Positions 36,973 through 45,662 of a stretch of 64,000 nt of DNA are shown one piece after another. The stretch's first letter is position 1; each line of letters opens with the position of its first letter. This DNA is from Urophycis tenuis. Taxonomy: Eukaryota > Chordata > Actinopteri > Gadiformes > Phycidae. The notes under the pieces are model-generated. The model had not been told where the DNA came from, ran no database searches, and saw only the letters and a list, made by a program, of their open reading frames with translations. Position numbers and translations under genes: made by a program. The stretch is taken from the NCBI GenBank assembly GCA_036785325.1, contig JAXIVH010000041.1, forward strand, positions 2,050,001 to 2,114,000, in the 5' to 3' direction.

Positions 36973-38342
36973 CCAACAGAACACACATGAATCAGCTTAT
37001 TATTTCGACGACCCATGAGTCAATATACTCTTGCCATACGCCGTTGGAAAGCTTAGATTTCCCCGCTTAAAATGAGCCCATCCGCGAGCAGTCTGGTTGA
37101 TCACAGACTAAACTGCGTCAGGTTGACTGAAGTCTACCCAGCAGCTAAAAACATACCTTCAACGTTTCAATTAACATCAATCTTTCCTTACAGAACTCAA
37201 ATTAATTAGCTTAGTATTTCAATGACCCATGAGTCAATATAGTCTTGCCATACGCCGTTGGAAAGCTTAGATTTCCCCGCTTAAAATGAGCCCATCCGCG
37301 AGCAGTCTGGTTGATCACAGACTAAACTGCGTCAGGTTGAATGAAGTCTACCCAGCAGCTAAAAACATACCTTTAACGTTTCAATTAACATCAATCTTTC
37401 CTTACAGAACACAAATTAATTAGCTTAGTATTTCAATGACCCATGAGTCAATATAGTCTTGCCATAGGCCGTTGGAAAGCTTAGATTTCCCCGCTTAAAA
37501 TGAGCCCATCCGCTAGCAGTCTGGTTGATCACAGACTAAACTGCGTCAGGTTGAATGAAGTCTACCCGGCAGCTAAAAACATACCTTTAACGTTTCAATT
37601 AACATCAATCTTTCCTTACAGAACACAAATTAATTAGCTTAGTATTTCAAAGGCCCTTTGGTGTATATAGTCTTGCCATACGCCGTTGAAAAGCTTAGAT
37701 TTCCCCGCTTATAATGAGCCCATCCCCAAGCAATTTGGTTGCTCAGAGACAAAACTGTGTCAGGTTGACTGAAGTCTACCCAGCAGCTAAAAACATACCT
37801 TCAACGTTTCAATTAACATCAATCTTTCCTTACAGAACACAAATTAATTAGCTTAGTATTTCAACGACCCATGAGTCAATATAGTCTAGCCATACGCCGT
37901 TGGAAAGCTTAGATTTCCCTGCTTAAAATGAGCCCATCCGCGAGCAGTCTGCTTGCTCACAGACAAAACTGCGTCAGGTTGACTGAAGTCTACCCAGCAG
38001 CTAAAAACATACCTTCAACGTTTCAATTAAGATCAATCTTTCAATAAAGAACAGAAATTAATTAGCTTAGTATTTCAACGACCCATGACTCAATATAGTC
38101 TTGCCATACGCCGTTGGAAAGCTTAGATTTCCCCGTTTAAAATGAGCCCATCTCCGAGCAATTTGGTTGCTCACAGACAAATCTGCGTCAGGTTGACTGA
38201 AGTCTACACAGCAGCTAAAGACATACCTTCAACGTTTCAATTAACATCAATCTTTCCTTACAGAACATAAATTAATTAGCTTAGTATTTCAACGACCCTT
38301 TAGTGAATATAGTCTTGCCATACGCCGTTGGAAAGCTTAGAT
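36973..38342. repeat. Satellite array A15 with early flank switch (5.4 monomers)
   Basis: After insert 14 the diverged flank lasts only to GACGACCCATGAGTC, then becomes ordinary monomer, an earlier breakpoint than in A14. Monomers run from 37178. One carries the AAGATCAATC junction (about 38027), and the next is of the flank type CAGACAAATCTGCG. The array ends in the middle of the monomer that starts at 38248. Confidence 0.94.
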
Positions 38343-38510
38343 TGCCACGATTAAAAGGAGATCATCCACGAGTCATATGCTTGCTCACAGACAAAACGGC
38401 GATAGTTTGAATGAAGTCTACCCAGCAGCTAAAAACATAGCTTCAACGTCAACGGAATCGTTTCTCTTTCTACGAAATCGATACAGCTAAATACATACCT
38501 TAACGAAAAG
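38343..38510. repeat. Decayed edge monomer of the satellite
   Basis: From ATTGCCACGATTAAAAGG the satellite is still recognisable (GAGATCATCCACGAG, GCTTGCTCACAGACAAAAC, GAAGTCTACCCAGCAGC, AAAAACATAGCTTCAACG) but heavily substituted. Then a shorter echo (ACAGCTAAATACATACC) fades out. It is much more diverged than any internal monomer, as expected at a satellite edge where homogenisation is weak. Confidence 0.85.
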
Positions 38511-39124
38511 TCGAATTATTAACTCGCAAAGGATGAAGATCATCAAATTCACCTTAGTCGAATCCTCCGTTGGCAGTGGACAGCAATGACCGTGACTACG
38601 TATGAGTCGTAAAAACATTAGGTGACGTATTCCGATCCTCGCTCAGCGATTGGTCCGTTGAGCGCCGAGCTCTGCTCAGCATCGCTCCGCCATTGGCCGA
38701 TCGCTGCTCAACTCTGCTCAGCTTTGGTCAACCATTGGTCGGTTAGCGTGAGCTTAGGGACTTGGCGGAGAGTTTGCCTGAAGAAGGCGAACGACCCCCC
38801 CCCCCCCCCAAGTCCCTATTGCGCAACCCTGGGATCGACCAAAAAGGATCGGGGAGGATCAAAAGGGATGGCTCCATCTGGTGGCCACCGGTGGGAGGTT
38901 TTATTTCCAGAAATTTCCAAAAATGTCATTGTGAGGGACCGACTTGATCACCCCACGTATTGGGATGTGGACTCTCTGGCCTGGACCGTGTAGACAAACA
39001 CGAGGGGTGGCAATGCCGTTGAAAAGTAGTGGGGCTTTATTGTCTTCACCACAACTTGCAAAATAACAAAACAAACATAAATCCAAAATCCTAAATAATA
39101 CTAAATGGCAAAACTAGCCATTTT
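38511..39124. other. Low-copy junction segment between satellite and telomere-like DNA
   Basis: Present only twice in the window (second copy at 50974-51587). It holds the CCAAT triplet, a run of 15 C at 38795-38809, and an AATAAAG on the minus strand at 39035-39041 within CAATAAAGCCCCACTAC, which could be a poly(A) signal of a leftward transcript. A 123-codon plus frame (38622-38993) needs a GTG start and has proline-run and repeat-derived composition, so I do not call it a gene. Confidence 0.6.
38620..38760 (+). promoter_or_regulatory. Triplicated CCAAT-box, CpG-rich promoter-like segment
   Basis: ATTGG (CCAAT on the minus strand) occurs at 38649, 38692 and 38734, spacing 43 and 42 bp, inside three imperfect 42-bp tandem repeats that share GCTCAGC and GATCGCTGCTC-like words. 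A GTGACGTA, close to a CRE half-site, precedes them at about 38624. Regularly spaced NF-Y type CCAAT boxes in CpG-rich DNA are typical of TATA-less promoters. The segment ends about 365 bp before the TTAGGG tract, and rightward transcription would give UUAGGG RNA. Promoter activity is inference. Confidence 0.35.
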
Positions 39125-39375
39125 ATGGTCAGGGTTTGGGCTTAAGGGTGGGGTTGGGGAACCAAATTAGGCTTAGATAGAGGGGTTAGGCTTAGGGCCA
39201 CAAATTGGGCTAGGCTTAAGAATTAGGTTTAGGATTAGGGGCCCAAATTGGGTTAGGTTTAGGTATAGGGGCAAAATTGGGTTAGGTTTAGGGATGATTA
39301 GAGACCAAATTGGGTTTAGGTTTAGGGCTAGGGCCAAATTGGGTTAGGGTTAGGGCTGGGGAACAAATTGGGTTA

Positions 39376-39414
<39 letters not shown>

Positions 39415-39500
39415 GGTTAGGGTTAGGGGTTAGGGTTAGGGTTAGGGTTAGGGGTTAGGGGTTAGGGTTAGGGTTAGGGGTTAGGGTTAGGGTTAGGTTC
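39125..39500 (+). repeat. Graded telomere-like tract T0
   Basis: The left two thirds is degenerate (TTAGGC, TTTAGG, GGGCTAGG) and punctuated by CAAATTGGG or close forms at 39163, 39201, 39244, 39273, 39306, 39335 and 39364, spacing 29-43 bp. From about 39370 to 39500 it is nearly pure TTAGGG with occasional GGGGTTAGGG slips. The G-rich strand is plus throughout. It is an interstitial telomeric sequence, not a chromosome end. Confidence 0.95.
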
Positions 39501-39508
39501 ATTTTAAG

Positions 39509-40763
39509 TTATCTCGATGACCCCCCCCCACCTCATCCAACGACTCGGTAGTTGAATAGGGGATCAAAGGCAGTTGCGCACGCCAATATCTAGTCATCCG
39601 CAGCTCTCTTTTCCCATATTACTAAGAATGAAGTAAAATGAAATGGTTATCTGTCTCGTTGTGATATAACCGCTGATTTGAAGATATAGACTTGATGGTT
39701 TTCTTTTTAACCAAGAATGGAGTAAATGGGATGGTTGTTTGTCTTTTTGTGATATAACCGCTGATTTTGGAATATGGACTTGTTTTTCTTTTCCCAAAGG
39801 TTTTCTTTGTTCCAAGATGAAGGTCAATCTGGTTTGATTGAAAATACTTCAATGCATTGGTATATTTATTTATTTGAATAAAGAGGAGTCACAGCTGGAG
39901 TGAGACTTTTCTTTTCCATTTCTATTTTAGTATAAACGTGCTATCGAAATATTAGGACACGTCATCAGTAGTGGACCCTGGGATCATAGGGTGTTTCTGG
40001 CCATTGTCACTATACACCCTCACCCAAGGGAGGCCCCCCCGAGAGTGATCAATTCTCAAGGTGTGTCGTTTCCGAAATGGAATTGGTATTGGGTTTAAGC
40101 TTTTTTAGGAGTGATCATTTGTTGAGGTAACGTCGAGGTAAGTAAAGGTAAGTAAAACACTTTTTAGGATACATTGTTTTGGTTATGGAGAGGAGGGGGC
40201 ACATACTTACCCCCTGACCAGCACAAACCAGTTGTTAACACCGCTAGGTAGCCCTGGTTTGGCCAATCAGGGCCGGAGCTTGGTTCTTGTCCTCTGTTGG
40301 GTCCAGATGAACTAGCAGAAAACTGGGGTCACGAAGGACCGAGGCCAGCCGTGACAAAGCACTGCCTCCACGGTCCCCCAATGCAGCTATCCTCAGCGAT
40401 GGGTGTCCAGACCTAGGAAAGACCAAGACCAGCCCCGACCAGCGGTGCCTTCCCAGTCGGTCCCAGGGTAGGAAAGGCCAAGGCCAGCCGCGACTAAGCA
40501 CTGCCTCCCTGGCCCCTCCAGGACCCCATGCCGAACAGCCTGTTAATAACAATTCCTGTGCCCCATACACCGCGCGACTACAGAGATTGTGTAGGAAGTT
40601 GACCTTAGAGAAGACTCAATGGCTTACTTTCCTCACCCAAAACAACAATTTCTTGGGGTAGTCTATTCTCGCCGTAGGTACTTCGGTAATGGGTTTTTTT
40701 GTGAAAAGTTTTCCGGATGAAATGCATGCTGGGTAATTGTCTTCTTCCTCCAATATGTCAAGT
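39509..40763. repeat. Block B1 core (long form)
   Basis: Starts with TTATCTCGATGACC, then a C run and CACCTCATCCAACGACTCGG. It contains a tandem pair of about 87 bp (39620-39709 and 39710-39795, sharing GTGATATAACCGCTGATTT), AATAAAGAGGAGTCACAGCTGGAGTG at about 39880, a hairpin-capable AGGGTGT/ACACCCT pair at 39987-40020, and GGTAAGTAAAGGTAAGTAAA at about 40137. The GC-rich part holds the 108-codon minus frame. Only B1 and B4 keep both 87-bp units. Confidence 0.9.
40244..40570 (-). other. 108-codon minus frame with three internal repeats (B1)
   Basis: ATG-started frame, 108 codons, beginning MYGAQELLLTGCSAWGPGG and ending LIGQTRAT. Three imperfect copies of a ~34-bp motif lie inside it: plus-strand 40333-40366, 40417-40449 and 40472-40505, consensus GAAAGRCCAAGRCCAGCC. 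On the minus strand a consensus donor (GGGGGTAAGTATGTG) follows the stop by about 35 bp. No domain is recognised, and composition is explained by the GC-rich repeats. It may be a chance frame; the same frame occurs in all eight blocks. Confidence 0.25.
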
Positions 40764-41695
40764 GTAGGTTAAGGTTAGGGTAGATTTAGGGGTAGAGTTA
40801 GCAGTTAACCTTAACGTTAGGTTTGAAGTAAATGGGAGGGGTTGCGGTTAGGGTTGCGGTTAGGGCTGAGGTTAGGGTTAGGTATAAGGTTACGGTTTAG
40901 GGTTAAGGTTAGGGTTAAGGTTAGGGTTACGGTTAGGGCTAAGGTTAGGGCTAAGGTTAGAGTAAGGGTTAGGGTTAGCGTTACGGTTAGGGTAAGGTTA
41001 GGGTTAGGGTTAGAGGTTAGGGGTTAGGGGTTAGGGTTAAGATGAGGGCTGAGGTTAGGGTTAAGGTTAGGGCTGAGGTTAGGGTTAGGTTTAAGGTTAG
41101 GGATAAGGTTAGGGTTTGGGTTACGGCTGAGATTGGGGTTAAGGTTAGGGTTGAGGTTAGGGTTAGTGTTATGGATAAGGTTAGGTTAAGTGTTAGGGCC
41201 AAGGTTAGGGTTAAGGTTATGGTTAAGATTAGGGTTAGGGCTAGAATTAGGGTTAGGGCTAAGGTTAGGGTTAGGGTTATGGCTGAGGTTAGGGTTAAGG
41301 TTAGGTTTGAGGTTAGTGTTAAGGTTAGGGCCAAGGTTAGGTTTAGGGTTAAGGTTAGGGTTAGGGCTAAGGTTAGGGTTAGGGTTATGGCTGAGGCTAG
41401 GGTTAGGGCTAAAGTTAGGGCAAAGGTTAGAGTTAGGGTTAGCGTTAGAGTTAGGGTAGGGTTAGTGTTGGAGGTTAGGGTAGGCTTAGGGTTAGAGTTA
41501 GAGTAGGGGTTAGGGTTAGAGTTAGAGTAGGGGTTAGGGTTAGTGTTAAGGCTAAGGTTAGGGGTTGAGGTTAGTGTTAAGATTAGGGCCAAGGTAAGGG
41601 TTAGTGTTAGGGTTGAGTTAGGGTTAGGGCTAAGGTTAGGCCTATGGTTAGGGTTGGGGTTGAGGTTATCCCTAGGGTTAGAGTTAGAGCTAGAG
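40764..41695 (+). repeat. Degenerate telomere-like tract of B1
   Basis: About 930 bp of hexamer-phased TTAGGG variants, mainly GGGCTA, AGGTTA, GGGATA and GAGGTTA, with few pure runs. Because the period is six, one minus frame stays open for 242 codons as Leu-Thr repeats and plus frames as Arg-Val or Gly-Leu repeats. These are not genes. Confidence 0.95.
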
Positions 41696-42370
41696 ATTGA
41701 GGAAGGTAGAGTCAAGGTGAGACAGTCTGTACGGACTGAACTCACCCCCGCCGGATCGGGCTAGTACACTCTATCTCCCCCAACTCCCTCATTTCCATGA
41801 GGGAAGACAGGGGAGAAGAGATGGGAGGAGTATATATATTTAATATATATTTTTTTAGTAAATAAATACATCGAGAGACTCACCGCTGGAGTGGGTTTTA
41901 ATCTTTGTATTCAAGGTTGTTCCTCCTCTTTTGATTCCTCGCTGGTGGTGCGTCGTCTCCACCTAGTGGTCGTTTTGTGAAGAAGAGTTATAGAAATAGA
42001 AATAGAAATACTCTATTGTTCCCAGGTTGGGAAATTGCATTAATAGGTAAGTAATAATAATAATAATAGGTAATTGCAATAGTTGGTAAGGTAATCTATA
42101 TTTAATTTATTTATTTATATTTGTATATTTATTTAGTCTATTTATTTATTCATTTTTGTTTATTTATTTATTTAGATAAAGAGGATCACAGCTGGAGTGA
42201 GTTTTTAGTCTTTGTGTTAAAGGCTGGTTGCCTTCTTTTGATTCTTCAGTGGTGGTCCATCGCCTCCATCTAGTGGTCGTTTTGTGAATAACAGTTGGTA
42301 AGGTAATATAAATGGGTTGTGTAGAGAGCCCGTTCTTTCGATGGCCCTGGCTCGGTTAGGTTCGTTAGAG
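41696..42370. repeat. AT-rich tail of B1
   Basis: Begins with two hairpins: 41715-41745 (GGTGAG...CTCACC enclosing CAGTC...GACTG) and 41786-41803 (CCCTCA...TGAGGG). A near-palindromic TATATATT/AATATATA stretch follows. A ~118-bp direct repeat lies at 41863-41981 and 42171-42288 (both end TAGTGGTCGTTTTGTGAA). Between its units are a retroposon tail, an AAT microsatellite and TTTA-rich DNA. No gene is seen. Confidence 0.85.
41991..42042 (-). mobile_element. Retroposon 3' tail remnant, minus strand (B1)
   Basis: On the minus strand it reads GCAATTTCCCAACCTGGGAA, an AATAGAG-like signal, then TATTTC repeats. This is the same tail type as the plus-strand insertion at 52582-52638, so it is a severely 5'-truncated retroposon end. 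The parent family is not identifiable from 50 bp. Confidence 0.5.
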
Positions 42371-43540
42371 TTATCTCGATGACCCCCCCCACCTCATCCA
42401 ACGACTCGGTAGTTGAATAGGGGATCAAAGGCAGTTGCACTCGCCAATATCTAGTCATCCGCAGCTCTCTTTTCCCATATTACCAAGAATGAAGTAAAAC
42501 GAAATGGTTATCTGTCTTGTTGTGATATAACCGCTGATTTGGAGATATAGACTTGTTTTTCCTTTTCCCAAAGGTTTTCTTTGTTCCAAGATGGAGGTCA
42601 ATCTAGTTTGATTGAAGGTACTTCCAATGCATTGGTATATTTACTTATTTGAATAAAGACGAGTCACAGCTGGAGTGAGACTTTTCTTTTCCATTTCTAT
42701 TTTAGTATAAACGTGCTATCGAAATATTAGGACACGTCATCAGTAGTGGACCCTGGGATCATAGGGTGTTTCTGGCCATTGTCACTATACACCCTCACCC
42801 AAGGGAGGCCCCCCCGAGAGTGATCAATTCTCAAGGTGTGTCGTTTCCGAAATGGAATTGGTATTGGGTTTAAGCTTTTTTAGGAGTGATCATTTGTTGA
42901 GGTAACGTCGAGGTAAGTAAAGGTAAGTAAAACACTTTTTAGGATACATTGTTTTGGTTATGGAGAGGAGGGGGCACATACTTACCCCCTGACCAGCACA
43001 AACCAGTTGTTAACACCGCTAGGTAGCCCTGGTTTGGCCAATCAGGGCCGGAGCTTGGTTCTTGTCCTCTGTTGGGTCCAGATGAACTAGCAGAAAACTG
43101 GGGTCACGAAGGACCGAGGCCAGCCGTGACAAAGCACTGCCTCCACGGTCCCCCAATGCAGCTATCCTCAGCGATGGGTGTCCAGACCTAGGAAAGACCA
43201 AGACCAGCCCCGACCAGCGGTGCCTTCCCAGTCGGTCCCAGGGTAGGAAAGGCCAAGGCCAGCCGCGACTAAGCACTGCCTCCCTGGCCCCTCCAGGACC
43301 CCATGCCGAACAGCCTGTTAATAACAATTCCTGTGCCCCATACACCGCGCGACTACAGAGATTGTGTAGGAAGTTGACCTTAGAGAAGACTCAATGGCTT
43401 ACTTTCCTCACCCAAAACAACAATTTCTTGGGGAAGTCTATTCTCGCCGTAGGTACTTTGGTAATGGTTTTTTTTGTGAAAAGTTTTCCGGATGAAATGC
43501 ATGCTGGGTAATTGTCTTCTTCCTCCAATATGTCAAGTGT
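42371..43540. repeat. Block B2 core (short form)
   Basis: Same as the B1 core but with a single copy of the 87-bp unit (ATGAAGTAAAACGAAATGG). The 108-codon minus frame at 43019-43345 encodes the same protein as in B1. Confidence 0.9.
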
Positions 43541-44485
43541 AGGTTAAGGTTAGGGTAGATTTAGGGGTAGAGTTAGCAGTTAACCTTAACGTTAGGTTTG
43601 AAGTAAATGGGAGGGGTTGCGGTTAGGGTTAAGGTTAGGGCTGAGGTTAGGGTTAGGTATAAGGTTACGGTTTAGGGTTAAGGTTAGGGTTAAGGTTAGG
43701 GTTACGGTTAGGGCTAAGGTTAGGGCTAAGGTTAGAGTAAGGGTTAAGGTTAGCGTTACGGTTAGGGTAAGGTTAGGGTTAGGGTTAGAGGTTAGGGGTT
43801 AGGGGTTAGGGTTAAGATGAGGGCTGAGGTTAGGGTTAAGGTTAGGGGTTAGGGGTTAGGGTTAAGATGAGGGCTGAGGTTAGGGTTAAGGTTAGGGCTG
43901 AGGTTAGGGTTAGGTTTAAGGTTATGGATAAGGTTAGGGTTGGGGTTACGGCTGAGATTGGGGTTAAGGTTAGGGTTGAGGTTAGGGTTAGTGTTATGGA
44001 TAAGGTTAGGTTAAGTGTTAGGGCCAAGGTTAGGGTTAAGGTTATGGTTAAGATTAGGGTTAGGGCTAGAATTAGGGTTAGGGCTAAGGTTAGGGTTAGG
44101 GTTATGGCTGAGGTTAGGGTTAAGGTTAGATTTGAGGTTAGTGTTAAGGTTAGGGCCAAGGTTAGGGTTAGGGTTAAGGTTAGGGTTAGGGCTAAGGTTA
44201 GGGTTAGGGTTATGGCTGAGGCTAGGGTTAGGGCTAAAGTTAGGGCAAAGGTTAGAGTTAGGGTTAGCGTTAGAGTTAGGGTAGGGTTAGTGTTGGAGGT
44301 TAGGGTAGGCTTAGGGTTAGAGTTAGAGTAGGGGTTAGGGTTAGAGTTAGAGTAGGGGTTAGGGTTAGTGTTAAGGCTAAGGTTAGGGGTTGAGGTTAGT
44401 GTTAAGATTAGGGCCAAGGTAAGGGTTAGTGTTAGGGTTGAGTTCGGGTTAGGGCTAAGGTTAGGCCTATGGTTAGGGTTGGGTT
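43541..44485 (+). repeat. Degenerate telomere-like tract of B2
   Basis: Matches the B1 tract but contains an extra duplicated stretch near 43795-43870 (GGGGTTAGGGTTAAGATGAGG occurs twice). It ends GGGTTGGGTTCGTTAGAG, fusing directly to block B3 without the AT-rich tail. Confidence 0.94.
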
Positions 44486-44493
44486 CGTTAGAG

Positions 44494-45662
44494 TTATCTC
44501 GATGACCCCCCCCCACCTCATCCAACGACTCGGTAGTTGAATAGGGGATCAAAGGCAGTTGCACTCGCCAATATCTAGTCATCCGCAGCTCTCTTTTCCC
44601 ATATTACCAAGAATGAAGTAAAACGAAATGGTTATCTGTCTTGTTGTGATATAACCGCTGATTTGGAGATATAGACTTGTTTTTCCTTTTCCCAAAGGTT
44701 TTCTTTGTTCCAAGATGGAGGTCAATCTAGTTTGATTGAAGGTACTTCCAATGCATTGGTATATTTACTTATTTGAATAAAGACGAGTCACAGCTGGAGT
44801 GAGACTTTTCTTTTCCATTTCTATTTTAGTATAAACGTGCTATCGAAATATTAGGACACGTCATCAGTAGTGGACCCTGGGATCATAGGGTGTTTCTGGC
44901 CATTGTCACTATACACCCTCACCCAAGGGAGGCCCCCCCGAGAGTGATCAATTCTCAAGGTGTGTCGTTTCCGAAATGGAATTGGTATTGGGTTTAAGCT
45001 CTTTTAGGAGTGATCATTTGTTGAGGTAACGTCGAGGTAAGTAAAGGTAAGTAAAACACTTTTTAGGATACATTGTTTTGGTTATGGAGAGGAGGGGGCA
45101 CATACTTACCCCCTGACCAGCACAAACCAGTTGTTAACACCGCTAGGTAGCCCTGGTTTGGCCAATCAGGGCCGGAGCTTGGTTCTTGTCCTCTGTTGGG
45201 TCCAGATGAACTAGCAGAAAACTGGGGTCACGAAGGACCGAGGCCAGCCGTGACAAAGCACTGCCTCCACGGTCCCCCAATGCAGCTATCCTCAGCGATG
45301 GGTGTCCAGACCTAGGAAAGACCAAGACCAGCCCCGACCAGCGGTGCCTTCCCAGTCGGTCCCAGGGTAGGAAAGGCCAAGGCCAGCCGCGACTAAGCAC
45401 TGCCTCCCTGGCCCCTCCAGGACCCCATGCCGAACAGCCTGTTAATAACAATTCCTGTGCCCCATACACCGCGCGACTACAGAGATTGTGTAGGAAGTTG
45501 ACCTTAGAGAAGACTCAATGGCTTACTTTCCTCACCCAAAACAACAATTTCTTGGGGTAGTCTATTCTCGCCGTAGGTACTTCGGTAATGGGTTTTTTTG
45601 TGAAAAGTTTTCCGGATGAAATGCATGCTGGGTAATTGTCTTCTTCCTCCAATATGTCAAGT
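44494..45662. repeat. Block B3 core
   Basis: Short-form core. From about 44840 onward it matches B1 at a 4,899-bp offset with very few changes (for example AAGCTCTTTTAGG for AAGCTTTTTTAGG at 44997). 108-codon minus frame at 45143-45469. Confidence 0.9.

Noticed and set aside
38622..38993. 123-codon plus frame in the junction segment
   Set aside because: Needs a GTG start, is built on the CCAAT tandem repeats and the C run, and shows no domain.
40203..40216. U1 snRNA 5' end (ATACTTACC)
   Set aside because: Similarity stops after nine bases; the word is better explained as the complement of a splice donor.
41042..41506. 154-codon Arg-Val-rich plus frame, copied in most blocks
   Set aside because: Same cause: TTAGGG variants in another phase.
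41017..41745. 242-codon Leu-Thr-rich minus frame (and 226-246-codon relatives in other blocks)
   Set aside because: A hexameric repeat read in two-codon steps yields this automatically; no domain, no sensible composition, and the frame follows tract length.
41951..41975. CTCF-like CCACCTAGTGGTCG in tail repeats
   Set aside because: It cannot be aligned to the CTCF core without a gap and several mismatches.
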